64,000 nucleotides of DNA from Ascidiimonas sp046199005 (lineage in GTDB: Bacteria; Bacteroidota; Bacteroidia; Flavobacteriales; Flavobacteriaceae): contig CP176050.1 of NCBI GenBank assembly GCA_046199005.1, positions 1,302,001 through 1,366,000 on the forward strand, given 5' to 3'. The notes below the pieces were generated by a model, which ran no database searches, was not told where the DNA came from, and was given only the letters and a program-made list of their open reading frames with translations. Made by a program: the position numbers and the translations under genes. Shown piece by piece: positions 56,101 to 63,632 of this stretch; the first letter of the stretch is position 1, and every line of letters starts with the position of its first letter.

Positions 56101-57978
56101 ACATCAGAGGAGGTTGCTAAACTGGCATCGTTCAATCAAACGGAGCTTTCTTATGAACGCGATGCATCTATTGTAGCTATTTTTAAGGAGCGTGTTGCAG
56201 AATATCCAGATCGTATCGCTTTAAGCTTTGAGGGAGAATCATTGACGTATCTTGAACTGGACACGCTGTCTGACAGGGTAGCGGCATTTCTTCTCTCTGA
56301 AAAGGTTACTTCGGGGTCAATAGTAGGACTGTTATTTGACCGTTCACTGGATGTATTGATCAGTATGCTCGGTGTTTTGAAAATTGGGGCAGCTTATCTT
56401 CCTATCGATACTAGTCTACCGGAAGATAGGATACGCTATATGTTGATGCAAAGTGAGGCTTCTTATGTATTCGGTTCAAAGAGTAATGAAATGCCTTTTA
56501 AGGATGATATTAAGCATGGTGTATTTGATTTTTCGAAGTTACCCGAAGTAACACAGTTAGAAGAAATCACAATTCAAGCTACAGATGCAGCTTACTGTAT
56601 ATTTACTTCTGGCTCGACAGGGAGACCGAAAGGAGTGATCATGCCACACAGAGGTATTATAAATTTGGTAAAGGGACTAGAGCAAAATGTCTACAAGTCT
56701 TATAAGAATAAACATTTACATGTAGCATTGGTGGCATCATTTATATTTGATGCCTCTGCTCAGCAAATTTACGGTAGTCTTTTGCAGGGCCATACTCTTT
56801 ACATTACCGATGATGAGACCAGACAAGATGGTCATAAACTTCTTGAGTTTTATAATCGTTACCATATTGACGTTTCTGATGGTACCCCTACTCATCTCGG
56901 ACTGCTCGTTAATTCTGTTAAGGAGGCTTCCAGTTTAGAAAGTCTTTCTTCATGGATTCTGGCAGGAGAAGTACTTCAAAAGAATTTGGTAGACAGATTT
57001 TATTCACTTTTCGGCGAAAGCTCACAACTTTACAATTTCTATGGGCCCACCGAGACCTGTGTAGATTCTACCGTATTTAAGGTAAAACAATCTGATATTG
57101 AAGCTTATAAAAGCATCCCAATTGGACGTCCTTTACCAAACGAAAGAGCATATGTAGTAGACGAGTACGGAAAACAGGTGCCTATTGGCGTTTATGGTGA
57201 ACTGTGTATTGCCGGAGACGGGCTTGCCCTTGGCTATATCGGAAATCCGGAAGATACAGCTGCTAAGTTCCGTGAGAATTGGATTGCTGGAGAACAGCGT
57301 GTGTATCGCACAGGGGATCTCGTACGATGGTTGCCTGATGGAAATCTCGAATACCACCGCAGGAGAGATTCACAGGTGAAATTACGCGGATATCGTATTG
57401 AACTAAATGAGATCTCTCGCCAGATGGATACTTTAGAAGGTGTCAACCGAAGTTTGGTAATGCTTAAGGAGAAAGATCAGGAACAATACCTGGTTGGTTA
57501 CTATGAAGGTGCCGAATCTTTTCTTCCAGAAGAGTTAAGATCACATTTATCTCGAACGCTGCCTAAATACATGATTCCAAACTATTTTATTCATTTAGAT
57601 AGGTTTCCGGTGGGTCCCACAGGTAAGGTAGATATGCATTCGTTACCTGAGTTCTCTGTTAGCTCTCATGAAAACTATGTAGCACCATCTAATGAAATAG
57701 AAAGACAATTAATCACTATCTGGTCTGACATTCTAAATGTGAATGAAGAAGCGATAGGCGTTCATACAGATTTCTTTGATCTGGGAGGAAATAGCTTGAA
57801 GGCAAGTTCGCTAGTGAATAAAATATACGAACAATTCGATTTAAAAATTAATATCAAGACAATATATCAAGAGGGTACCGTAAATATGCTCTCAGGGATC
57901 ATTGAGAACTCCAGAGCTTTTCTGGCTACCAATAACTCGTATCAAAAATCGGATATAAAACAAACTTTTGAAATCTAA
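47134..57978 (+). CDS. PKS-NRPS hybrid: KS-AT-KR-ACP-C-A-PCP-C-A-PCP
   Basis: 3614 residues. KS (8-435): Cys180 in TACSTSL, His in EGHGSATL. AT (525-820): Ser617 in GYSLGE, where Tyr replaces the usual His. KR (905-1330): GGLGDVG 1133-1139, Tyr1295. ACP Ser1465 in GGDSL. C1 (1518-1945): HHIILDR 1645-1651. A1 (1950-2430): code residues D2162, A2163, Q2166, D2205, I2231, A2233, F2258, V2266, D2267. PCP Ser2511. C2 (2548-2980): HHIISDA 2692-2698. A2 (2990-3475): D3206, A3207, Q3210, D3249, I3275, A3277, F3302, V3310, D3311. PCP Ser3554 in GGNSL. One ketide with a beta-hydroxyl and two like amino acids are predicted. The next gene starts 4 bases after the stop. Confidence 0.93.
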   Translation: MNKQEYTGLEIAVVGMACKFPGAANIHEFWENLKKGKETISRFSDDELLANGLQEEDLANPNYVNAKGIIEGAEFFDAAFFGISPQEANILDPQLRVLLQCAYNALQDAGHDFEKTRNNTGVFVGASPSVNWQQQCFQTTGDLQSERFSTLIANDKDFISTKLSYLLNLHGHSHTIYTACSTSLVAVDMACQSLLTGKCDVTLAGGVSIALPVKSGYSVEEGMIMSKDGHTCSYDKDASGTIWSDGAGIVVLKRLEDAIAEGDDIYAVIKGSATNNDGNRKIGYTAPSIQGQCDVIRKAVQMAEVPLESIGYIEGHGSATLLGDKIEINALLEVFKDLPENYKCAIGSVKSNIGHLNVAAGIAGFIKGCLMIRHAQIPPSINFNTPNSQLTSADCSFMVNSELKEWENNTYPLRLGVSSFGIGGTNAHVILEKIEHTIATTIDERDTLICISAKTPAGVDQYANDLLQYVEKNKNIDIADIAYTLQTKRNHFKYRRAIVAKDRNDLIKKLSVVSGAREAKSNRVAVMSFPGMGGYYPTMSKDLYLKEPAFRKAMDECLYFIEKNTGKNCKPIILGEKNAEVLTAFHVPQLLVFSYEYSLAILLKSWGIEPETVLGYSLGEYVAACLSGVFDLETAQHLLSERGRLMSLSKDGKMIAVPLSANEAMPYLNKKVVIAVDNGQSVVLSGKNTYVDQVKKKFQNDDILVHDILEGPAAHSPEMNVLKENYEKTLLQHTLNPSNKPMLSNVTGDWCQTEYSSPTYWLRHLAEKVEFFKALKALVAKYPDAIFMELGVGNFINILLRRLENPESPLSLVNLVRSENQKSNDKSNLSDHSFILQAIGAFWEFGGSVDWSGYHQGHQRKKISLPDYPFAKVPFNIQVDAIGTTQNATLKRNRKLANWFYVPSWKRVPFNYQKDKNQERTILLFDHKSSDLLIEGLQRNHTVITVNYAEKYEKINNAEYLLDYNKKEQLVNLFEDLEALDKRINTILDITSIVNDEEQKSSLERNVAIVQSLQQTVFFHEDIEYLTVSCGLFNIYGTEILDAAKSTIISASRVIPQENPNITTRLIEIDKEAYIDNQPLLMEQLVKEVGAVDKVVSLRKNQRWVQYFESYPIRKNESDISGLKRGGTYIIIGGLGDVGYTISNAILENNDCNLIIVGRSEIKVKSSFDRTEESFANQDEKAKKIARFDRLHKKYKSVYAMQADAGSLDEMNVLVNEVKNKFGRLDGIVYAAGDVGGMTLELINNINAQGLNAHLSSKKTGLEVLRQVVAEHTVDFALVISSLSSLIGGIGMIGYAAMNQYVDTMVANENARGGATKWLSVNFPYLNKQQEGDLEENLALSEADQERLKFEALFAKNNDTANTAINYEESIQLFQRMFSSGNIEPQIAICPVNFPGLVEKLLNPAVAADDIEDQNTTVLKQRPVLDVPFVAPTTEMEQRLAKIWEDVLGFEVGLEDDFFQLGGDSLGVIRLVSNIQREFNISIEVKKVFKNTSFRNQLDLIKNGAQSKDVTIQKAPHKEYYVQSEAQKGFFVLNQMNPDLLSYNNLGILEQEGTIDYQEYEAIFIELIHTHDILRTSFHVINDKAVQKIHENVDFELELFEDSDQDLDAIIEKFHRPFNLEEPQLLRAAICKRGDKEYYILIDIHHIILDRLTFGMIMQDFESLHHKRSLSPANLKYVDFAEWQQSRAHEELSEESEAFWLDQFASIPDSLRLPTDHQRGEVQNFNASTVRFELSEKQHNSLLKICQEEKITMYTLMLSNYYILLSKLSNQEDIVVGTTLLGRPHKDLEQILGVFAHTLPIRCQTSKKQSFRAFLQEVKNTVFQCFSNEAYSFSKLVGKLDLTPDLYRNPLFDVMFEYYNFSEFKLDIPNATVRKMHMPNITTEFDFCMRVSARDNGRDVYDLDYRTDLYDRETIERFVTYFKGIIDATINDLDIELSDITFLPSEEKQLLIKEFNNTHLPYNDHKSIASLFEKQVTQNPEAIAAIYEGESLTYAELNIRANQVAHYLMSKGVVQGTTVGLLLHRSLDMIIGILGVLKAGGGYLPLDPSLPEQRIGYMLDKSRSSFLLTENEFVEQYSAYLPVKSIHVEAIRAQSVENPAIEILSENIAYCIFTSGSSGQPKGVVMNQKSVVNLVKGLEDRVYQEYNNKKLKVALVASFSFDASVQQIFGALLQGHSLYIVHDESRKDGQKLLNFYNANRIDVSDGTPTHLRLLISSLDQKNDLEYLSSWILAGETLSKDLVQQLVNHIGNKVQLYNFYGPTEACVDSTAYKIAYDRLNDMRTIPIGKPLPNERVYITDTKGNLVPLGVAGELCIAGDGLAQRYIGDQQMTSERFSTDHIEWEDRVYRTGDMARWLPDGNLEFIGREDDQIKLRGYRIELPEIEYQLTTHKKISNSVVLVKGKGEDDKQLVAYYQSKESISTSSLRSYLKDRLPDYMVPSFFIHMELFPLTVNGKIDRKSLPEHEIVRYEDYVSPTTKIERKLVALWADILKISPEIIGVESSFFDYGGDSLSMVFLKNSLFHEFAIKISLKDIISKPTIAHLARLINKGQAFEHKELKIPVVEKQDYYPLSPSQKRMYYLSQFDSDTIAYNMPQATVLKGALDKNRLEETFKKLIERHEVLRTSFEFIDGKVVQRVLPEVAFSIAYLESDDQIDAVIRNFIRPFDLSEAPLLRVGVVEKSVEESILIVDCHHIISDAITTNILKKDFKTLYDGEELEELRIQYKDYVCWFEEYARSEEMKAHKNYWLEQFAERPEMLELPYDYPNYNISDFTGDTVSCKLDKEKTKHLSHLAQEENTTLFVVLLSIYNILLSKLSNQTDIVIGSSVSGRNHSDLQNVAGIFINTLALRNCPSGDKMFRTFVNEVSETSFNAFEHQEYPFEELAQSIGATGALRSDALFNVMFEFFSMSDIPRSLADYVEESFDYTVGISKFDISLRISEVDGELEINLDYRTNLFKRETIEKWIVYFLQIIDSVLTKDNLAIRDLSLLTSEEVAKLASFNQTELSYERDASIVAIFKERVAEYPDRIALSFEGESLTYLELDTLSDRVAAFLLSEKVTSGSIVGLLFDRSLDVLISMLGVLKIGAAYLPIDTSLPEDRIRYMLMQSEASYVFGSKSNEMPFKDDIKHGVFDFSKLPEVTQLEEITIQATDAAYCIFTSGSTGRPKGVIMPHRGIINLVKGLEQNVYKSYKNKHLHVALVASFIFDASAQQIYGSLLQGHTLYITDDETRQDGHKLLEFYNRYHIDVSDGTPTHLGLLVNSVKEASSLESLSSWILAGEVLQKNLVDRFYSLFGESSQLYNFYGPTETCVDSTVFKVKQSDIEAYKSIPIGRPLPNERAYVVDEYGKQVPIGVYGELCIAGDGLALGYIGNPEDTAAKFRENWIAGEQRVYRTGDLVRWLPDGNLEYHRRRDSQVKLRGYRIELNEISRQMDTLEGVNRSLVMLKEKDQEQYLVGYYEGAESFLPEELRSHLSRTLPKYMIPNYFIHLDRFPVGPTGKVDMHSLPEFSVSSHENYVAPSNEIERQLITIWSDILNVNEEAIGVHTDFFDLGGNSLKASSLVNKIYEQFDLKINIKTIYQEGTVNMLSGIIENSRAFLATNNSYQKSDIKQTFEI

Positions 57979-57982
57979 AAAG

Positions 57983-60900
57983 ATGAAAGAATTACTTCAA
58001 AAATTAAAAGAACAAGGCATTATTTTAGAAGAAAGTAATAGCAAGCTCAAAGTACATCTGCTCAAGGAGGATGTCGATGTGTCTATCTTGGAGGAAATTA
58101 AAGAGTTTAAAGAAGACCTGTTATCCTTCATGCGTAGCAATCGTATGCAGTATGAAGCGATTCCTCAGGTTGCCGTACAGGAGAGTTATCCTATCTCTGA
58201 TGCACAAAAGAGATTATGGCTGTCTAGCCAGATCGAAGCAGAATCGATTACCTACAATCTGGCGGCCAATATGCACCTAAAGGAGGATATAAATGTTGAT
58301 ATCTTTACGAAGGCGGTGGAAGCAGTGATTGACAGACATGAAATCTTAAGAACTGTTTTCAAAAAGAATGAAGCGGGTGAGGTAAGACAAATGGTGAAAA
58401 GCAGAGAGGAAATTGGTTTTAAGATCAAATATATAGATTATAGAAATGAAGAAAATAAGACAGAAGCGGTTCGTTCTTTTATTCATGAAGACTCGCTAAA
58501 ACCTTTTGATCTTGAGGTAGGACCTCTGATTAATGCAGTACTGTTGCAAATAGAAGATAAAGAATTTATATTCTATTTTAATTTACATCACATCACATGT
58601 GATGGCTGGTCTACAGCCATACTGTCTAAAGAAATACTAGCTTACTATGAGGCATTAAAGAATAACCAAGTGCCTGTATTAAAGGATCTTTCGATACAAT
58701 ATAAAGATTATTCTTCCTGGCAATTATCTCAATTGAATTCGGAAATCTTCGAATCCCACAGATCATTTTGGTTAGAAAATCTTTCCGGCGAGATACAGAC
58801 GTTGGATTTACCTTCGGGAAAAGCAAGGCCAAAGCAAAAGACATCTAATGGTCGGGTTCTCGAAACCAAAATCAATGCAGATCTGACGCATCAATTAAAA
58901 GCATATTCTAAGCAGAACGGGGGAAGTCTGTTCATGACATTATTAGCAGTTTGGAACGTGCTTATGTACAGATACACTTCTAAAAAGGATATCATTATTG
59001 GTACTCCTGTGGCTGGAAGGCATCACTCAGATCTTGCAGATCAAATTGGTTTTTATGTAAACACCTTGTCACTAAGAAATCAATTAGACCCGAAGGAAAC
59101 TTTTGATTCATTCTATCAGAAGGTGAAGCAAAGTACCCTTAATGCGTTTGATCATCAGATGTACCCTTTCGATCGTCTGGTAGAAGATCTTAAGCTCAAA
59201 AGAGATACATCGCGAAATCTGTTATTCGATGTTCTTTTTACCCTTCAGAATACAGAGAAGAATCCGTTGGAAGAGACTTTGAAGAGCAATCGATTAAAAT
59301 GGAGTAACGATAAGCATTATCGGCGTACTTTATTTGATATTCAAGTCACTTTTCAGGAAATATCTGAAGAACTATCATTCGAAATCGTTTATAATACAGA
59401 TGTGTATGATGAGGAAATGATACAACGTTTAATGCTGCATTTTGAGCAATTAGCATCAAGTCTATTGCAAGATGCTAGTACTCAAATCGCTGAGGTGAAC
59501 TATCTATCAAAATCAGAAAAAGAGGAATTAATTTATCAGTTAAATGATACTAGTCTTGAGTTTGACTTAGATCGTTCCATAGTCAACCTTTTTGATGAGG
59601 TGGTCACTAATTCACCCGATAATGTCGCAGTGGTGTACAATGAGGAAAGACTTTCCTATTATGAGCTGGATCAAAGGTCAAATCAACTGGCAAATTACCT
59701 TATTCGTGAAGGAATCGCTACCGGTCAGGTGGTTGGTTTAATGCTTGATAGATCCATTCACATTCCTGTAGCAATATTTGGGGTGCTAAAAGCAGGTGCA
59801 GCTTATTTGCCTATCGATCCAAGTTTACCTGAAGATAGAATTAAGTTTATGCTTGCTAAATGTAATGCCACACATTTATTAGTAACAGAGGCTTATTCAA
59901 AGTTCGAGATCGAAGATATACCTGTTTCCATTATAGATGCACCAGCTGTGAAAGTGACACCAGTAGATGCACCATCATTGCAAACGAGCTCTTCAGATAC
60001 TGCATACTGTATTTTCACATCTGGTTCTAGCGGATTACCCAAAGGTGTGATGATGACACAAAGAAGCATTATCAATCTTGTGTATGGACTTCAAACCAGG
60101 GTTTACAATACGATCGATAAAGAGGTTTTAAACATCGGATTATTAGCTTCATATGCATTCGATGCTTCTGCTCAGCAAATTTATGCGGCTCTTTTAAAAG
60201 GTCATACGCTCTTTATCACAGATGAAACTAGCAGAAAGGATGGTAAAGAATTATGGAACTTTTTCAACCGAAATAAGATAGATGTATCAGATGGTACTCC
60301 CACACATTTCAGATTTTTTGTAAATGCTTTTGCTGAAGAGACTACATTAGAAAGTCTTAAGGCATGGATCATTGCAGGAGAGGCGTTACCAAAAGAAGTA
60401 GTCGAACAATTTCACAAGATATTTGGGAGTAAGACGCAGCTTTACAACTTTTATGGTCCCACAGAAACCTGTGTAGACTCTCTGGGTTATAAGATTGATC
60501 AAAATGCATTAAACCAATATAACGCAGTTCCTATTGGTACACCGTTACCTAACGAAAGAGTTTATGTCGTAGACGATAACGGACAGCTAGTACCCAAGGG
60601 TGTAGTTGGTGAATTGTGTATTGCGGGCGAGGGTCTTGCCTTAGGTTACGTGGGAGAGGAGCAACTTACCAAAGAACGTTTTGTGACGGATTGGATTGAA
60701 AATGAAGAACGAGTATACAGAACTGGTGATTTAGTGAGATGGTTACCCGATAATAAATTAGAATACATAGGACGACTGGACGACCAGGTTAAAATAAGAG
60801 GATATCGTATCGAACTTTCAGAAATAGCGAATGTCATTCAAAGTCATTCGGGAGTAGAAGATGCGGCTGTTCTTGTAAAGGATGAAGAACAAGATAAAAG

Positions 60901-62293
60901 TTTAGTAGCCTATGTGGTGCCTCATAAAGATAGGGCACACACCGTTCGAAACATATTGAATGAACAAAAAGATGAGACGGAGGGTGATGCAGAGCTTTAT
61001 GAATTAGACAATGGGATCAGTCTGTATTCTTACAATCGTTCTGAAGCTAAAATGCTTTATACGGAGGTTTTTGAATCAAAATCATATTACAGTAATGGTA
61101 TTAAAATGCCGAAAGATGCAACCATTATCGATATTGGTGCCAATGTAGGTTCGTTTTCAATATTTGCTGCAGTCATGTTTGAAAATCCCATTATTTATGC
61201 ATTTGAACCTCTATCACCTACCTATAAACTCTTAGAAAAGAATACAAATTTGTATAAGGGGAAGATCAAGACATTTAACATAGGCATTTCAGATAAAGAA
61301 GAAGAGGCCATATTCAATTTTTATCCTCATGCAACCACTCTTTCCGGCAGAGCTTCACTCGGAGATGGTATTCAACATGAAGTAAAGCGATTTATCGACA
61401 ATACACGTGATACAAACGAACAGGATTTGACTGCTGATGAAGTAAATGATCTACTTGACAACAGACTTGCCCATGAAAAGTATAATTGCAAATTGAAATC
61501 GCTTTCGCAGGTAATTGAGGAGAATAGTATTGATCATATTCATTTATTGAAAATCGATGCTGAAAATGCCGAAATGGATATTATTCGTGGGATAAATGAC
61601 AAAGACTGGGCAAAAATAGATCAGATGATCATTGAGGTATACGATGGCGATGGGAGTCTCAAAACCATTACAGAAATATTAGAGAAGTACAATTTTAAGG
61701 TTTCGGTGAATCAAAATGAAGAATTAAAAGGAACTCAGTTTTACAATGTTTATGCAATTGCTACCAAAGAAATTGTAGAAGGAAGCATTACCGAGGATTT
61801 TGCGAGTCGAAACTGGTACGGAGTGAATGCTCTGAATAAATCATTGAAAGAAATGCTCACAGCAAAATTACCTGAGTATATGGTACCATCTGAGGTGGTG
61901 CTTTTAGAAAATTTACCAGTAACGGCTAATGGCAAACTTGATCGTGAAAAACTGCTTTCGTATGGAAACAATTCCTCTAGCAACAAGGTTAATATGGTGA
62001 TGCCTCAAAGTGAAACTGAAAAAGTAATTGCAGCAATTTGGGCAGATGTACTAAAAATAGACCAGGAAGCAATAGGAATACATACCGATTTCTTTGATTT
62101 GGGAGGTCATTCTCTTAAAGGTATCCAGATCGCGAATCAAATCAAACAGCATTTTGGGATTACTTTAAAACTGGCAGATCTTTTTAATAAAAGAACGATA
62201 GCAGAAATCGCTGAGGTTATTGAAATGCAACAATGGTTGGACAATGAAACTTTGGCTGACACAAAGAAAAAGCGCAAGGAAGCAGTCATTTAA
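57983..62293 (+). CDS. NRPS module: TubC docking-C-A(FkbM methyltransferase)-PCP
   Basis: 1436 residues from the ATG at 57983; a TTG five codons upstream would overlap the previous stop region and is less likely. Residues 1-50 (MKELLQKLKEQGIILEESNS..) look like a TubC-type N-terminal docking domain. C (about 65-485) has an intact HHITCDG at 202-208. A (530-980 and 1270-1330) has the code D727, A728, Q731, D770, I796, A798, F823, V831, D832, identical to the two A domains upstream. An FkbM-type methyltransferase (about 985-1255, DIGANVG at 1050-1056, LLKIDAENAEMDIIRG) is inserted between motifs a8 and a10. PCP Ser1377 is in GGHSL. No thioesterase or epimerase domain, so the line continues. Confidence 0.92.
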   Translation: MKELLQKLKEQGIILEESNSKLKVHLLKEDVDVSILEEIKEFKEDLLSFMRSNRMQYEAIPQVAVQESYPISDAQKRLWLSSQIEAESITYNLAANMHLKEDINVDIFTKAVEAVIDRHEILRTVFKKNEAGEVRQMVKSREEIGFKIKYIDYRNEENKTEAVRSFIHEDSLKPFDLEVGPLINAVLLQIEDKEFIFYFNLHHITCDGWSTAILSKEILAYYEALKNNQVPVLKDLSIQYKDYSSWQLSQLNSEIFESHRSFWLENLSGEIQTLDLPSGKARPKQKTSNGRVLETKINADLTHQLKAYSKQNGGSLFMTLLAVWNVLMYRYTSKKDIIIGTPVAGRHHSDLADQIGFYVNTLSLRNQLDPKETFDSFYQKVKQSTLNAFDHQMYPFDRLVEDLKLKRDTSRNLLFDVLFTLQNTEKNPLEETLKSNRLKWSNDKHYRRTLFDIQVTFQEISEELSFEIVYNTDVYDEEMIQRLMLHFEQLASSLLQDASTQIAEVNYLSKSEKEELIYQLNDTSLEFDLDRSIVNLFDEVVTNSPDNVAVVYNEERLSYYELDQRSNQLANYLIREGIATGQVVGLMLDRSIHIPVAIFGVLKAGAAYLPIDPSLPEDRIKFMLAKCNATHLLVTEAYSKFEIEDIPVSIIDAPAVKVTPVDAPSLQTSSSDTAYCIFTSGSSGLPKGVMMTQRSIINLVYGLQTRVYNTIDKEVLNIGLLASYAFDASAQQIYAALLKGHTLFITDETSRKDGKELWNFFNRNKIDVSDGTPTHFRFFVNAFAEETTLESLKAWIIAGEALPKEVVEQFHKIFGSKTQLYNFYGPTETCVDSLGYKIDQNALNQYNAVPIGTPLPNERVYVVDDNGQLVPKGVVGELCIAGEGLALGYVGEEQLTKERFVTDWIENEERVYRTGDLVRWLPDNKLEYIGRLDDQVKIRGYRIELSEIANVIQSHSGVEDAAVLVKDEEQDKSLVAYVVPHKDRAHTVRNILNEQKDETEGDAELYELDNGISLYSYNRSEAKMLYTEVFESKSYYSNGIKMPKDATIIDIGANVGSFSIFAAVMFENPIIYAFEPLSPTYKLLEKNTNLYKGKIKTFNIGISDKEEEAIFNFYPHATTLSGRASLGDGIQHEVKRFIDNTRDTNEQDLTADEVNDLLDNRLAHEKYNCKLKSLSQVIEENSIDHIHLLKIDAENAEMDIIRGINDKDWAKIDQMIIEVYDGDGSLKTITEILEKYNFKVSVNQNEELKGTQFYNVYAIATKEIVEGSITEDFASRNWYGVNALNKSLKEMLTAKLPEYMVPSEVVLLENLPVTANGKLDREKLLSYGNNSSSNKVNMVMPQSETEKVIAAIWADVLKIDQEAIGIHTDFFDLGGHSLKGIQIANQIKQHFGITLKLADLFNKRTIAEIAEVIEMQQWLDNETLADTKKKRKEAVI

Positions 62294-62528
62294 AAAACCA
62301 GCTTTCACAAAGCGTTTGAGAAACTTGATGTCTAAAGTATTCGGGGCTCATCACTTTAAATAGTGTCGCTAATTTCTCAATACAGAAGCTTAGTTGTGGT
62401 AGCATTCAATCTTCCAGAATACCCAAAAATCTCAGGTTGGGTAGAATTTGCATGTTGATACTTGGATTGTCAAGAAGATCAGAATCTTTTTGTGACCTTA
62501 TTATATCATATTTATAAATACATTTTAT

Positions 62529-63557
62529 ATGGAATTTAGCATCATGTTTTTCGGTTCTTCAACAACAGAAAAAATTGAATACAACACCTTATTTGAAATT
62601 GCGAGAAAAGCAGACAAGAATGATCTAGATGCTATTTGGACTCCAGAACGTCATTTTGGTGATTTTGGAGCCGCATTTCCCAGTCCGTCCGTATTAGGAG
62701 CTGCTATAGCGATGGCTACAGAAAAGATCAATATCCGTTCGGGAAGTGTAGTTTTGCCATTACAGGATCCTATACGTGTTGCCGAAGAATGGGCACTTGT
62801 TGATAACTTAAGCAACGGTAGAATAGGAATATCAATCGCTTCAGGTTGGCGAGCTGACGACTTCGTTTTTTATGGTTCTGAATACGAAAATAGACATCAA
62901 AAAATGCAGAACCTTATCGTAGAACTCAAAAAACTATGGAATAGAGAACCCGTGATCAGAAAAAATGGGGATGGTAAAGATTTTGAAGTTTTGATAAGAC
63001 CAGTGCCTGTAACAAAGGAACTCCCTTTATGGGTTACAGCAGCAGGTCGTCCTGAAACATTTGAGTATGCTGGAAAAGTAGGTGCGAATCTATTAACTCA
63101 TATGTTAAAACAATCGATGGATGATCTTAAAGAAAGTATTACAATTTATCGTAATGCTCTGATCGATAATGGTTTTGATGTATCAGATAAGAAAATATCA
63201 TTAATGCTTCATACCTACCTTGATTCTTCAGAAGAGGAAGCGAGAAGAATAGCAGAAGTACCTTTTAAGGAATATTTAAAATCATCAATTAAAATGGTAA
63301 AACCTAAAGAATCTCAGAGCTTTGATGTAAATAATTTAGTAGAAATGGCATATCGAAAATACAATTCTAATAATACATTAATTGGGTCTCCAGAATCATG
63401 TCAGAACCTGCTAAAAGAAATAGAATCTATAGGTGTTACCGAAGTGGTTAGTTTCATAGATTTCGGAATTGAGAATGGCAAGGTTATTAAAGGAATTGAT
63501 AGAATTTTTGAAGCTAAAAATCTATTCAGTTTAAGTAAAATGTATTTAGAAGCTTAA
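62529..63557 (+). CDS. Luciferase-like flavin monooxygenase of natural product type
   Basis: 342 residues. The sequence starts MEFSIMFFGSSTTEKIEYNTLFEIARKADK (residues 1-30; motif FGSS near 9) and continues TPERHFGDFGAAFPSPSV, the typical entry of the MupA/Atu3671 branch of FMN-dependent luciferase-like monooxygenases. GRIGISIASGWRADDFVFYG and PLWVTAAGRPETFEYAGK are further family segments. These enzymes occur free-standing or as domains in NRPS and PKS lines, where they oxidise carrier-bound intermediates. The position between an NRPS gene and a further KS gene supports tailoring on the line. The exact oxidation cannot be told. Confidence 0.87.
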   Translation: MEFSIMFFGSSTTEKIEYNTLFEIARKADKNDLDAIWTPERHFGDFGAAFPSPSVLGAAIAMATEKINIRSGSVVLPLQDPIRVAEEWALVDNLSNGRIGISIASGWRADDFVFYGSEYENRHQKMQNLIVELKKLWNREPVIRKNGDGKDFEVLIRPVPVTKELPLWVTAAGRPETFEYAGKVGANLLTHMLKQSMDDLKESITIYRNALIDNGFDVSDKKISLMLHTYLDSSEEEARRIAEVPFKEYLKSSIKMVKPKESQSFDVNNLVEMAYRKYNSNNTLIGSPESCQNLLKEIESIGVTEVVSFIDFGIENGKVIKGIDRIFEAKNLFSLSKMYLEA

Positions 63558-63632
63558 TAGTTTCTAAATATTACCCTCAAACTATCACAAAAGTCAAAAT
63601 AATTAAAAAAAGATTAAGCCTGAAGATTTGTT

